Shown: in pieces, positions 49,740-57,525 of the stretch
How positions within the stretch are numbered: position 1 is the first letter of the stretch
Layout of the letters: each line of letters starts with the position of its first letter
NCBI RefSeq assembly: GCF_920984735.1
Contig: NZ_CAKLBU010000024.1
Location: 1-64,000, forward strand
Origin: Pedobacter sp. Leaf250
Lineage (GTDB): Bacteria > Bacteroidota > Bacteroidia > Sphingobacteriales > Sphingobacteriaceae
Direction of reading: 5' to 3'
Length of the DNA stretch: 64,000 bases
Notes under the pieces: model-generated
The model's input: only the letters and a program-made list of their open reading frames with translations
Database searches by the model: none
Told to the model about the DNA's origin: nothing
Position numbers and translations under genes: made by a program

Positions 49740-50051
49740 TCCGAGTATAGAGATATAAGTATCAAGATATGAGTATCAAATATCAAGATTGGAGCTTGTC
49801 TAGCCGTCTAGTAATTGTGAGGCACGAAGCAATCTTAATGTGGTGGATTTTGTAGGAAACAAGCTTAAGTTTTCTAAACCCGATAGAAGTGAATCCCGAT
49901 TTTTCATCGGGAGAAACGAATAGCGGGACTACCCGAACTGATGAAATGCAGGTTTTGCTTTTCTAAATATTATAAATAAAAATAAAATATTAGCGAATTC
50001 AAATTTGAGCCCTGTCTTGATACTTGATACTCGCTACTAAATACTAAAACA
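49740..50051. repeat. Repeat-bounded insertion between fadN and fadA
   Basis: This 312-base gap has no credible gene. GAGTATCAAATATCAAGA (49771-49788) recurs inverted at 50015-50032 with one mismatch. Inside are a GTGAGGCACGAAGCAATCTTA word near 49817-49837, similar to a very widespread bacterial intergenic repeat, and a 7-pair hairpin TCCCGAT/ATCGGGA (49894-49912). CCCGATAG and GCGGGACTACCCG words surround the hairpin. It looks like a short non-autonomous repeat element lodged inside an operon. Edges are approximate. Confidence 0.55.
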
Positions 50052-51227
50052 ATGGAAGCATACATTATAGCCGGATATCGTACAGCAGTGGGCAAGGCGC
50101 CCCGTGGCGTATTCCGTTTTACGAGAGCTGATGATTTGGCTGCGGAAGTGATTAGGGCTTTGGTGGCCTCGGTTCCGAATTTAGATAAAGAACAAATTGA
50201 CGATGTAATTGTGGGTAATGCTACGCCAGAAGCTGAACAAGGCTTAAATATTGCTCGTATGATTTCGCTGATGGGCCTGGATACGGATAAAGTTCCAGGG
50301 GTTACGGTGAACCGTTATTGCGCATCGGGTTTGGATACAATTGCGACTGCCGTTGCGAAAATTAAGGCTGGAATGGCCGATTGTATCATCGCAGGTGGTG
50401 TAGAAGTAATGAGCGGAATGCCTTTCGGAGGTTGGAAATTGGTGCCGAATGCTGAGGTTGCCAAAAACAATCCGGATTGGTATTGGGGAATGGGTTTAAC
50501 CGCTGAAGCTGTTGCCAAAGAATACAACGTAAGCCGTGAAGACCAGGATGCATTTTCTTTGAAATCTCACGAAAAAGCAATTCATGCGATTAAAAACGGT
50601 CATTTAAAAGATGGTGTTCTGCCAATTACTGTAAACGAAAATTACCTTGATGAGAACCTGAAAAAGAAAACGCGTTCTTATCTGGTGGATACAGATGAAG
50701 GTCCGCGAGCGGATACAACTTTAGAAAAACTGGCAAAACTGAAACCTGTTTTCGATGCGGTTGGAAGTGTTACAGCTGGTAATTCATCGCAAACATCTGA
50801 TGGTGCGGCATTCGTTTTGGTGGTTTCTGAAAAGAAAATGAAAGAACTGAATGCAGAGCCTATTGCAAGATTGGTGAGTTATGGTGTGGCTGGTGTTCCG
50901 CCAAGAATTATGGGAATAGGTCCGATTGAAGCCATTCCGAAAGCGTTAAAACAAGCGGGTTTAAGGCAAGATGATATTGATCTAATTGAGTTGAATGAAG
51001 CTTTTGCATCGCAATCGTTAGCGATTATCAGAACGTTGGATTTGAATCCTGATATTATTAATGTGAATGGTGGAGCAATTGCACTGGGTCATCCGCTGGG
51101 TTGTACAGGTGCAAAACTTTCGGTGCAAATGCTAAACGAATTGAAAAGACAGAATAAAAAATACGGAATGGTTACGATGTGCGTAGGTACTGGACAAGGT
51201 GCTGCAGGGATTTTTGAGATGTTTTAA
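50052..51227 (+). CDS. fadA: Acetyl-CoA C-acyltransferase (thiolase)
   Basis: The 391-residue thiolase has the nucleophilic Cys in TVNRYCASGLDTI (Cys94 region). It also has VEVMSGMPFGG, the HEKAIHAI segment, NEAFASQSLAI, the catalytic His in NGGAIALGHPLGCTGAK and the second Cys in MCVGTGQGAAG. It cleaves 3-ketoacyl-CoA with CoA, the last step of each beta-oxidation round. It is the second structural gene of the fadN-fadA-fadE arrangement. The stop codon is followed within 4 bases by the left inverted repeat of the four-helix-bundle element. Confidence 0.95.
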   Translation: MEAYIIAGYRTAVGKAPRGVFRFTRADDLAAEVIRALVASVPNLDKEQIDDVIVGNATPEAEQGLNIARMISLMGLDTDKVPGVTVNRYCASGLDTIATAVAKIKAGMADCIIAGGVEVMSGMPFGGWKLVPNAEVAKNNPDWYWGMGLTAEAVAKEYNVSREDQDAFSLKSHEKAIHAIKNGHLKDGVLPITVNENYLDENLKKKTRSYLVDTDEGPRADTTLEKLAKLKPVFDAVGSVTAGNSSQTSDGAAFVLVVSEKKMKELNAEPIARLVSYGVAGVPPRIMGIGPIEAIPKALKQAGLRQDDIDLIELNEAFASQSLAIIRTLDLNPDIINVNGGAIALGHPLGCTGAKLSVQMLNELKRQNKKYGMVTMCVGTGQGAAGIFEMF

Positions 51228-51230
51228 GAG

Positions 51231-51676
51231 TAAGGACTAAGGAGCAAAGAACAAAGATAATTAGCATAACCTAGATGCATAATTTTAGACAGTTGCAGAT
51301 TTGGAATGAAGCGATGCAGATAGCTAAAAACAGCTATTTGATATTGAGTAATTTGCCTCCATCTGAAAAATTCGGCTTGATGTCTCAGATTTCAAGATGC
51401 GCCGTTTCTGTTTCTTCCAATATTGCGGAAGGCTCGTCAAGGTCCTCAAATAAAGAATTTGCACATTTTTTATCTATTTCCTTAGGTTCTTTGTTTGAGT
51501 TGGAAACCCAACTGTTACTATCTAAAGAACTCGGTTTCATAAAAGATGATTTAGGAAATCTTTTCAATTCCATTATCCATTTACAAAAAAAGATATCAAC
51601 CTTTAAAAAGACACTTCTATAAAATAAAATATTTGATTGAGGCACATCGTCATTATTCTTTGTTCCTTAATCCTTA
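51231..51676 (+). mobile_element. IVS-like element: four-helix-bundle gene between inverted repeats
   Basis: A 24-base sequence at 51231-51254 (TAAGGACTAAGGAGCAAAGA and on) recurs inverted at 51653-51676, with 21 of 24 positions identical. The 446-base unit contains one gene, the four-helix-bundle protein, and sits between the thiolase stop and the acyl-CoA dehydrogenase start. The arms consist of AAGGA and CAAAGAACAA words. The four-helix-bundle (S23) family is best known from intervening sequences in 23S rRNA genes. I see no target-site duplication and no transposase, so how it moves, if it does, is unknown. Confidence 0.5.
51275..51622 (+). CDS. Four-helix-bundle (23S rRNA IVS / S23-like) protein
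   Basis: The 115-residue protein has the full signature of the family: FRQLQIWNEAMQIAKNSY, LPPSEKFGLMSQISRCAVSVSSNIAEG (about residues 28-54), SSNKEFAHFLSISLGSLFELETQL, and a final helix. Members are encoded in 23S rRNA intervening sequences and as accessory proteins (Avd) of diversity-generating retroelements, and they bind nucleic acid as pentamers in the Avd case. Here there is no rRNA or reverse transcriptase nearby. It interrupts the fad operon, is oriented with it and lies between inverted repeats, so it appears to be a cargo or driver of a small insertion rather than a metabolic gene. Confidence 0.88.
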   Translation: MHNFRQLQIWNEAMQIAKNSYLILSNLPPSEKFGLMSQISRCAVSVSSNIAEGSSRSSNKEFAHFLSISLGSLFELETQLLLSKELGFIKDDLGNLFNSIIHLQKKISTFKKTLL

Positions 51677-51688
51677 ATCATTACAGCA

Positions 51689-53482
51689 ATGGAAACAACT
51701 GAAAAAAAAACAATTAAAGGCGGCGAATTCTTAATTAAAGAAACTGCTTACCAGGATGTATTTATTCCTGAAGAATTTGATGAAGAGCAACAAATGATTG
51801 CGCAAACTTGTCGTGATTTTTTGGAAGCAGAGGTTTATCCAAACTTAGATAAAATTGATAAACAGGAAGACCCTGAGTTAATGCCAATGCTTTTAACCAA
51901 AGCTGGTGAATTAGGAATTCTTGGGGTTTCTGTGCCAGAAGAGTACGGAGGTTTTGGTAAAAACTTCAACACGTCGATGTTGGTTGCTGATGTGGTTGGT
52001 GCTGGTCACTCTTTTGCAGTGGCACTATCTGCACATACAGGAATTGGAACCTTGCCAATTCTGTACTACGGTAACGAAGATCAAAAAGCAAAATACATCC
52101 CAAAATTAGGTTCTGGTGAATGGAAAGCTGCTTATTGCTTAACAGAACCAAATTCAGGTTCGGATGCAAATTCAGGAAAAACCAAAGCAGTCTTAAGCGC
52201 TGATGGAAAACATTACATCATCAACGGTCAAAAAATGTGGATTACCAACGGTGGTTTCGCAGATATTTTTATCGTTTTTGCAAAAATTGATGATGATAAA
52301 AACCTAACTGCCTTTATTGTAGAGAAAGATTTTGGTGGCATTACCATGAATCCTGAAGAGCACAAAATGGGTATTAAAGGTTCATCAACCCGTCAGGTTT
52401 TCTTTAACGATTGCGAAGTTCCGGTTGAAAATATGTTAAGTGATAGAGAAAATGGTTTCAAAATCGCCGTTAACATTTTAAATATCGGTCGTATAAAATT
52501 ATCGGCAGCGGCAATTGGTGCATCAAAAGCAACCTTAAGTACAGCGATTAATTATTCAAATGAGCGTAGCCAGTTCGGTCGCCCGATTTCAAAATATGGT
52601 GCCATTCGCTTCAAAATTGCTGAAATTGCCTCTAAGCTTTATGCAGTTGATGCAGCGAATTATCGTGCCGGGCAAAATATAGATGATACTTATGACCAGT
52701 TGGTTGCAGGTGGAATGGAATCTGGCAAAGCGAGATTAAAATCTGTAGAACAATTTGCTGTTGAATGTGCGATTTTGAAAGTTTGGGGTTCTGAAGCATT
52801 AGATTATACAGTTGATGAAGGTGTTCAAATTTATGGTGGGATGGGTTTTAGTGCCGATGCACCAATGGATAGAGCTTATCGTGATGCCCGTATCAACAGA
52901 ATTTTCGAGGGAACGAATGAAATTAACCGTTTGTTAACCGTTGATATGATGCTGAAACGTGCCATGAAAGGCGAACTGGATTTAATGGGGCCTGCAACTG
53001 CTGTTGCTGCTGAATTAATGAGCATTCCTGATTTTGGCGAAGAAGACACTACATTATTTGCTGCGGAGAAAAAAGTTTTAGCGAATCTTAAAAAAGCAAC
53101 ATTAATGGTTGCTGGTGCGGCAGTTCAAAAGTTAATGATGACTTTGAGCAAAGAGCAAGAGATTTTAATGAACATCGCCGATATGGCCAGTTATGTTTAT
53201 GTGTTTGAATCGGCCTTATTGAGAACAGAAAAATTAGCTGCTACAAAAGGTGAAACTGCTATTGCTGGTCAGCTGGATCTATTAAGAATTTACATGGTTG
53301 AAGCGGTTGATGGTGTAGCTAAAGCAGGTAAAGAAGCACTTTGGGCTTTTGCCGAAGGCGATGAGCAACGCATGATGTTGGTGGGTTTACGTAGATTTAC
53401 TAAAGTAGAGCCATTTAATGTGAAAGACGCTCGTCAAAGAGTTGCACAGCAATTGATTGAGGCGAATAAATATATTTTTTAA
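51689..53482 (+). CDS. fadE: Acyl-CoA dehydrogenase
   Basis: The 597-residue flavoenzyme is of the longer B. subtilis FadE type. It contains AAYCLTEPNSGSDANS (about residues 148-163), GQKMWITNGGFADIF, RSQFGRPISKYGAIRFKIAE and the C-terminal RIFEGTNEINRLLTVDMMLKR, with the catalytic Glu in YRDARINRIFEGTNE. A C-terminal extension of about 170 residues follows, as in the long class. It performs the first oxidation of beta-oxidation. It is the last gene of the operon and is followed by a strong terminator at 53502-53548. Its ATG is 13 bases after the right repeat of the four-helix-bundle element. Confidence 0.94.
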   Translation: METTEKKTIKGGEFLIKETAYQDVFIPEEFDEEQQMIAQTCRDFLEAEVYPNLDKIDKQEDPELMPMLLTKAGELGILGVSVPEEYGGFGKNFNTSMLVADVVGAGHSFAVALSAHTGIGTLPILYYGNEDQKAKYIPKLGSGEWKAAYCLTEPNSGSDANSGKTKAVLSADGKHYIINGQKMWITNGGFADIFIVFAKIDDDKNLTAFIVEKDFGGITMNPEEHKMGIKGSSTRQVFFNDCEVPVENMLSDRENGFKIAVNILNIGRIKLSAAAIGASKATLSTAINYSNERSQFGRPISKYGAIRFKIAEIASKLYAVDAANYRAGQNIDDTYDQLVAGGMESGKARLKSVEQFAVECAILKVWGSEALDYTVDEGVQIYGGMGFSADAPMDRAYRDARINRIFEGTNEINRLLTVDMMLKRAMKGELDLMGPATAVAAELMSIPDFGEEDTTLFAAEKKVLANLKKATLMVAGAAVQKLMMTLSKEQEILMNIADMASYVYVFESALLRTEKLAATKGETAIAGQLDLLRIYMVEAVDGVAKAGKEALWAFAEGDEQRMMLVGLRRFTKVEPFNVKDARQRVAQQLIEANKYIF

Positions 53483-53501
53483 GGTAGAAGGTTGAGGGTT
53501 T

Positions 53502-53548
53502 AAAGGTTGAGGGTTTGGGTTTGTAGCTCAAACTCTCAACCTTTTTTT
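53502..53548 (+). terminator. Intrinsic terminator of the fad operon, built from repeat words
   Basis: A 16-base arm at 53502-53517 (AAAGGTTGAGGGTTTG) pairs with 53529-53544 with one wobble and an 11-base loop, then T. The arm is part of a run of GGTTGAGGGTTT words starting at 53484, so a dispersed repeat supplies the terminator. Confidence 0.82.
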
Positions 53549-53643
53549 GTTAGTAACGATATAATTTTCTTCAAACAATTCAAGCCTTGTACCTTTAACC
53601 TTACTACCTTTAACGTTTCTTGAATGTTAAATTTGGTTAAAAA

Positions 53644-53674
53644 TTGTAGCATCCGTATTAAAAGCTTATTTTTG
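53644..53674 (+). promoter_or_regulatory. Canonical promoter giving a leaderless FKBP mRNA
   Basis: TTG at 53644-53646 and TATTTTTG at 53667-53674 are separated by 20 bases. The two ATG codons of the FKBP gene begin at 53678 and 53681, only 4 and 7 bases after the -7 box. Transcription is therefore predicted to start at or within the start codon. Confidence 0.6.
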
Positions 53675-53677
53675 CGG

Positions 53678-54169
53678 ATGATGCTAAAATTCAAGTATAT
53701 ATTATTATTGCTCTGTGTTATAGGTTTATTTGCGGCCTGTAAAAAAACTGATGAAGGTGAGGCTTACGATCCAACTCCTCAATTTAAAGCAGATACTGCC
53801 GCCATTGGCGCTTTTGTTAAAGCAAATAATATCCAAGGAGTAAAAGATCCTTCAGGAATATTTTACCAAATTATCGAACCTGGAGCAGGTACTATTACTT
53901 ATACCACTGCTACGCAAATTACTTCAAATTATGAAGGTAAGTTGCTAAATGGAACTGTTTTCGACAGTACAAAAGGAACTCCTATAAAATTTTCGTTAGG
54001 TGGCGTTATTTCAGGATGGCAATTCGGCATTCCTAAAATACAAAAGGGAGGAAGAATCAGATTAATTATTCCATCCTATTATGCTTACGGAACAAGGTCT
54101 CCATCATCATTAGTTCCAGCAAATTCTATCCTCGATTTCAACATAACACTTACAGACGTTACAAACTAA
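53678..54169 (+). CDS. FKBP-type peptidyl-prolyl isomerase lipoprotein
   Basis: From ATG 53678 (or 53681) the protein has 163 residues. The lipoprotein signal ends at LFAACKK and is followed by one FKBP domain: SNYEGKLLNGTVFDSTKG, FSLGGVISGWQFGIPKIQKGG, RLIIPSYYAYG and NSILDFNITL. It should act as a proline isomerase or chaperone at the outer membrane or periplasm. The upstream ATG at 53624 is rejected because it lies upstream of the promoter and places the signal peptide too far in. The second FKBP lipoprotein starts at the base after its stop, so both form one operon. Confidence 0.88.
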   Translation: MMLKFKYILLLLCVIGLFAACKKTDEGEAYDPTPQFKADTAAIGAFVKANNIQGVKDPSGIFYQIIEPGAGTITYTTATQITSNYEGKLLNGTVFDSTKGTPIKFSLGGVISGWQFGIPKIQKGGRIRLIIPSYYAYGTRSPSSLVPANSILDFNITLTDVTN

Positions 54170-55093
54170 ATGAATAAATTTACCAAACTTAGCCTGTTCA
54201 CTTTATTAGTAGTCACCGTTCTCTTTTCTGCTTGTAAAAAAGAGTATGAAACTATACAGACTACAGATAATGCAATAATAGCTTCATATATCTCTAAAAA
54301 TAATTTAACATCATCTATGATTCCTGATCCAGATAAATCAGGTTTTTATTATCAGGTAACTTCACCAGGAACTGGTAACAATTTTAAAAATCCAGATTCT
54401 GTTTTGTACAATTTAACAGTAAAGTCTTTATCTAGCGGAGCTACTTATTTACAATCGCCTTTATTAGGAAACTTAGCTACTTTCGTTGGATATACAAATC
54501 AATTTTATAATTCTTCATTAGCTACCTCAACTAATTCTGGAGCTTACGATTTTCCTGCCATTCGTGCTGCAATACTTTCGCTTAAACCAGGTGGTGTAGC
54601 AAGAATATTAATGCCATCATATTTAGCCTTCGGTAGAAATGGCGCAGGAAATATCCCATCAAATGAAGTGATCGACTTGATAGTTACAACTTATCCGTAC
54701 CAAAAGCAAGCTTTGCTTGATGATAATAGAATCACCACATTTTTAACATCTAAAGGACTTACTGCAACCAAAGATCCTAGTGGTATTTATTATATCGTAA
54801 ATACTTTAGGTACTGGAGAAGTAGTAAATGGTGTCGAAAGTACAGTGAATATCAAATACACAGGTCGTACATTAGATGGTGCAGTTTTTGATTCCAATGC
54901 TGATGGTTACTCTGCAGTTTTATCTCAACTTATTCTTGGATGGCGAGTTATGGTTCCAAAATTTAAGGTAGGAACTAAATTTAGGATGTTTATTCCTTCG
55001 GCTTATGCTTATGGAAGCGGAGGAAATGGTGGAAGTATTCCACAAAATACACCTATAGAGTTTGATTTAGAAATTGTTAGCGTTACCAATTAA
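54170..55093 (+). CDS. Double FKBP-domain lipoprotein, first domain degenerate
   Basis: The 307-residue protein has a lipoprotein signal (LFSACKK) and two FKBP-like domains. The second (about residues 185-307) is normal: VNIKYTGRTLDGAVFDSN, LILGWRVMVPKFKVGTKF, MFIPSAYAYGSGG and IEFDLEIVSV. The first (about 45-165) keeps the LKPGGVARILMPSYLAFGRNG portion but has lost the YTG and VFDS core (it reads YNLTVKSLSSGATYL), so it is probably not catalytic and may bind substrate. It is translated directly after the first FKBP gene. Its stop overlaps the stop of the convergent photolyase gene by 3 bases. Confidence 0.87.
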   Translation: MNKFTKLSLFTLLVVTVLFSACKKEYETIQTTDNAIIASYISKNNLTSSMIPDPDKSGFYYQVTSPGTGNNFKNPDSVLYNLTVKSLSSGATYLQSPLLGNLATFVGYTNQFYNSSLATSTNSGAYDFPAIRAAILSLKPGGVARILMPSYLAFGRNGAGNIPSNEVIDLIVTTYPYQKQALLDDNRITTFLTSKGLTATKDPSGIYYIVNTLGTGEVVNGVESTVNIKYTGRTLDGAVFDSNADGYSAVLSQLILGWRVMVPKFKVGTKFRMFIPSAYAYGSGGNGGSIPQNTPIEFDLEIVSVTN

Positions 55094-56388
55094 GATAACG
55101 CTTCTTTAAAAACTTTAAGCACTCTGTCACGTGCGAATGTATGCTCAACTATTGGTTGGGCATATTTTTTTGTCCCATATTCTGGTATCCATTTCTTAAT
55201 ATATTCCATTTTTGAATCGAATCTTTTCATCTGAAGTTCGGGATTAAATACCCTGAAATATGGTGCCGCATCATTTCCTGACCCCGCAGCCCATTGCCAT
55301 CCACCAACATTGCTGGCCATTTCATAATCCAATAACTTTTCAGCAAAATATGTTTCGCCCCAGCGCCAATCAATCAGCAAGTGTTTTGATAAAAAACTGG
55401 CTACAACCATTCTCACCCGGTTATGCATCCAACCTATTTCATTCAGTTGTCTCATTCCTGCATCAACAAGAGGATAACCCGTATTTCCTTCACACCAGGC
55501 TTTAAATTCCTGCTCATTGTTGCGCCATTTAATTTTATCGTACTGTTTTTTAAATGAATCAAAAGCAGCATAAGGAAAATGCCAAAGTATCATCATGTAA
55601 AATTCCCTCCATGCCAATTCCGAAAGCCACACGCTAGATTTTGCGTCAATAGCATCTTTTGCTGCCTGGCGAATGCTTAAAGTGCCGAATCTTAAATGCA
55701 ATCCAATTCTGGTGGTGCTATTTAATGCTGGAAAATCTCGCTCTTTAGCATAATCGTCCAATTTATTTTTATAGCTAATTTTGGGGAAATCAAGTTTGCT
55801 TTTTTCGAAACCCATATCCTTTAACGCGGGTAGCGACAAAGATTTGGTTTGATACAAATTTTTAAAATACTTTTTCGTGGGGTAAGCTTTTATGTAAAAA
55901 TCATTAAGCTTAGCATGCCACTGTTTAAAAAAAGGCGTAAATACGGTATAGGGTGTTTTATCTGCTTTTAAAATTTCATCCTTTTCAAAAATCACTTGAT
56001 CCTTAAAAGTTTTGAAAGCAATTTTTTCACTGTTTAAAAATTCGACCATGCTATCATCGCGTTCACGGGCGTAAGGCTCATAATCATGGTTGGTGTAAAC
56101 CTGCTCAACTGAATACTCTTTTAAAATCTCTGGCCAAACTTTTTCAGGTTTACCATATTTTACCAATAAATCTGATCCGTGTTTTTGAAGTTCCTTTTTT
56201 AAATCCTGAATGGTTTCGTAAATAAAAGTTACGCGGGCATCATCCTTAGGAAGTTTATCTAAAATATTCTGATCAAAAATAAATAATGGAAGTACAGATT
56301 CGCCATTGTTTAAGGCATGATAAAGGCCTGCATTATCTTCCAACCGCAAATCGCGTCGGAACCAAAAAATGTTCAAAGGTTTATTCAT
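55090..56388 (-). CDS. phrB: Deoxyribodipyrimidine photolyase (CPD class I)
   Basis: The 432-residue protein has the photolyase N-terminal Rossmann domain starting LNIFWFRRDLRLEDNAGLY. The FAD-binding domain shows TRIGLHLRFGTLS, WLSELAWREFYMMILWHFP, NTGYPLVDAGMRQLNEIGWMHNRVRMV and LLIDWRWGETYFAEKLLDYE. It ends with GGWQWAAGSGNDAAPYFRVFNP, all typical of class I CPD photolyases. It repairs UV-induced cyclobutane dimers using visible light. The TIGR01777 epimerase gene lies 33 bases upstream on the same strand, so they may be co-transcribed. A DASH-type paralogue is encoded 3 kb away. Confidence 0.94.
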   Translation of the reverse strand: MNKPLNIFWFRRDLRLEDNAGLYHALNNGESVLPLFIFDQNILDKLPKDDARVTFIYETIQDLKKELQKHGSDLLVKYGKPEKVWPEILKEYSVEQVYTNHDYEPYARERDDSMVEFLNSEKIAFKTFKDQVIFEKDEILKADKTPYTVFTPFFKQWHAKLNDFYIKAYPTKKYFKNLYQTKSLSLPALKDMGFEKSKLDFPKISYKNKLDDYAKERDFPALNSTTRIGLHLRFGTLSIRQAAKDAIDAKSSVWLSELAWREFYMMILWHFPYAAFDSFKKQYDKIKWRNNEQEFKAWCEGNTGYPLVDAGMRQLNEIGWMHNRVRMVVASFLSKHLLIDWRWGETYFAEKLLDYEMASNVGGWQWAAGSGNDAAPYFRVFNPELQMKRFDSKMEYIKKWIPEYGTKKYAQPIVEHTFARDRVLKVFKEALS

Positions 56389-56421
56389 ATAAAAGAATAT
56401 CGGTTTGACTTTAAAATTAGA

Positions 56422-57327
56422 TTATTTTTTGTAGAGATTGGTGAGTGCTTCGTCTATATCCGTAAACTTAAACTTAAATCCAGCATCCAATATTTTTTGT
56501 GCTGATGTATTACTGCTCATCAATACAGCTTCAGCACGTTCTCCAATAAGCAATTCGATAGCTTTTCTTGGGACTTTAATTGGCCAGAATGGTCGGTTAA
56601 GATGTTTGGCAACTGCTTTTGTCAAACCTGTATTGGTTACAGGGAAGGGTGCGCAGGCATTATAGGCGCTTTCCATTTCAATGTTTTCCATCGCATAAAT
56701 GTACATGCTAACCATATCATCAACGTGTAACCAGGGTGTCCATTGTTTGCCAGTTCCTAAAGCAGATCCAACAAATAATTTAACAGATTTATCTAACTGT
56801 GGCAATGCTCCGCCATCGTTACTTAATACAATTCCGGTACGAAGCTTCACTATCCTTAAACTTAATTTATGACCTTGATCAACAGCATTTTCCCATAGTT
56901 TACAACATTCGGCTAAAAACCCAAAGCCATTTGAGCTGTCTTCAGTTAAAATTTCATCACCACAATCTCCATAATAACCCACTGCTGAGGCTGAAATAAA
57001 AGATTTAATTTGGTGACCGGGATTTGATTTAATTGTTTGGTAAAGAAGTTCTGTTGATTTTACACGACTATCAATGATCTGTTTTTTACGTTCGTCAGTC
57101 CAATTTTTATCTGCAACAGGTTCTCCAGCCAAATGAATAATCGAATCAATACCTTCAATACATTTGGCATCAATTGTTCCTTTGTATACATCCCAAACAA
57201 AGTTATTTGGATCACTAGTCCTTTTTCTGGAAAGTGTATTAACATCATAGCCCTTGTTTAGCAACTGCTTTTTTAGTTCTTTACCAACTAATCCGGTAGC
57301 ACCTGTAATCAGAATCTTTTTTACCAT
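56422..57327 (-). CDS. TIGR01777-family SDR epimerase
   Basis: From ATG 57327 the protein has 301 residues. The Rossmann motif ITGATGLVGKELKKQL sits at residues 6-21, followed by IIHLAGEPVADKNWTDERK, SASAVGYYGDCGDEILTED and LRTGIVLSNDGGALPQL. A C-terminal DUF1731-type segment contains FWPIKVPRKAIELLIGERAEAVLMSS. The substrate of this SDR39U1-like family is unknown. These genes are often found near photolyase genes in Bacteroidota, and here the photolyase follows on the same strand. The longer frame from 57351 adds eight residues before the dinucleotide-binding strand and is less likely. Confidence 0.9.
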   Translation of the reverse strand: MVKKILITGATGLVGKELKKQLLNKGYDVNTLSRKRTSDPNNFVWDVYKGTIDAKCIEGIDSIIHLAGEPVADKNWTDERKKQIIDSRVKSTELLYQTIKSNPGHQIKSFISASAVGYYGDCGDEILTEDSSNGFGFLAECCKLWENAVDQGHKLSLRIVKLRTGIVLSNDGGALPQLDKSVKLFVGSALGTGKQWTPWLHVDDMVSMYIYAMENIEMESAYNACAPFPVTNTGLTKAVAKHLNRPFWPIKVPRKAIELLIGERAEAVLMSSNTSAQKILDAGFKFKFTDIDEALTNLYKK

Positions 57328-57437
57328 GTTTTTAAAACACGAAAGATACAAAAGGGTTTGACTTTAGTAGGAAGTAGATCGATCAGCCTTTGTCATCGCG
57401 TATGTGGGGGATCATAATTTGTTGTTAACTATTCCAG

Positions 57438-57519
57438 GCATTAAGATTCCCAATTGGAAATGACGGATTAGGTTAATTTTTCAGGTCCGTCATCCTCACG
57501 TATGTGGGTATCTTAATGC
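57438..57519. repeat. REP-like inverted repeat element
   Basis: GCATTAAGAT (57438-57447) pairs with ATCTTAATGC (57510-57519), and inside it ATGACGG (57460-57466) pairs with CCGTCAT (57487-57493). A related GTCATCGCGTATGTGGGGGATC word lies just upstream near 57393. The whole 57352-57525 spacer seems to be made of such GTCATC-CACGTATGTG-ATCTTAATGC words, a pattern typical of a dispersed chromosomal repeat. Confidence 0.55.
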
Positions 57520-57525
57520 TGAAAA

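Noticed and set aside
53624..53677. Upstream ATG for the first FKBP lipoprotein
   Set aside because: It lies upstream of the canonical promoter and would bury the lipoprotein signal behind 18 extra residues.
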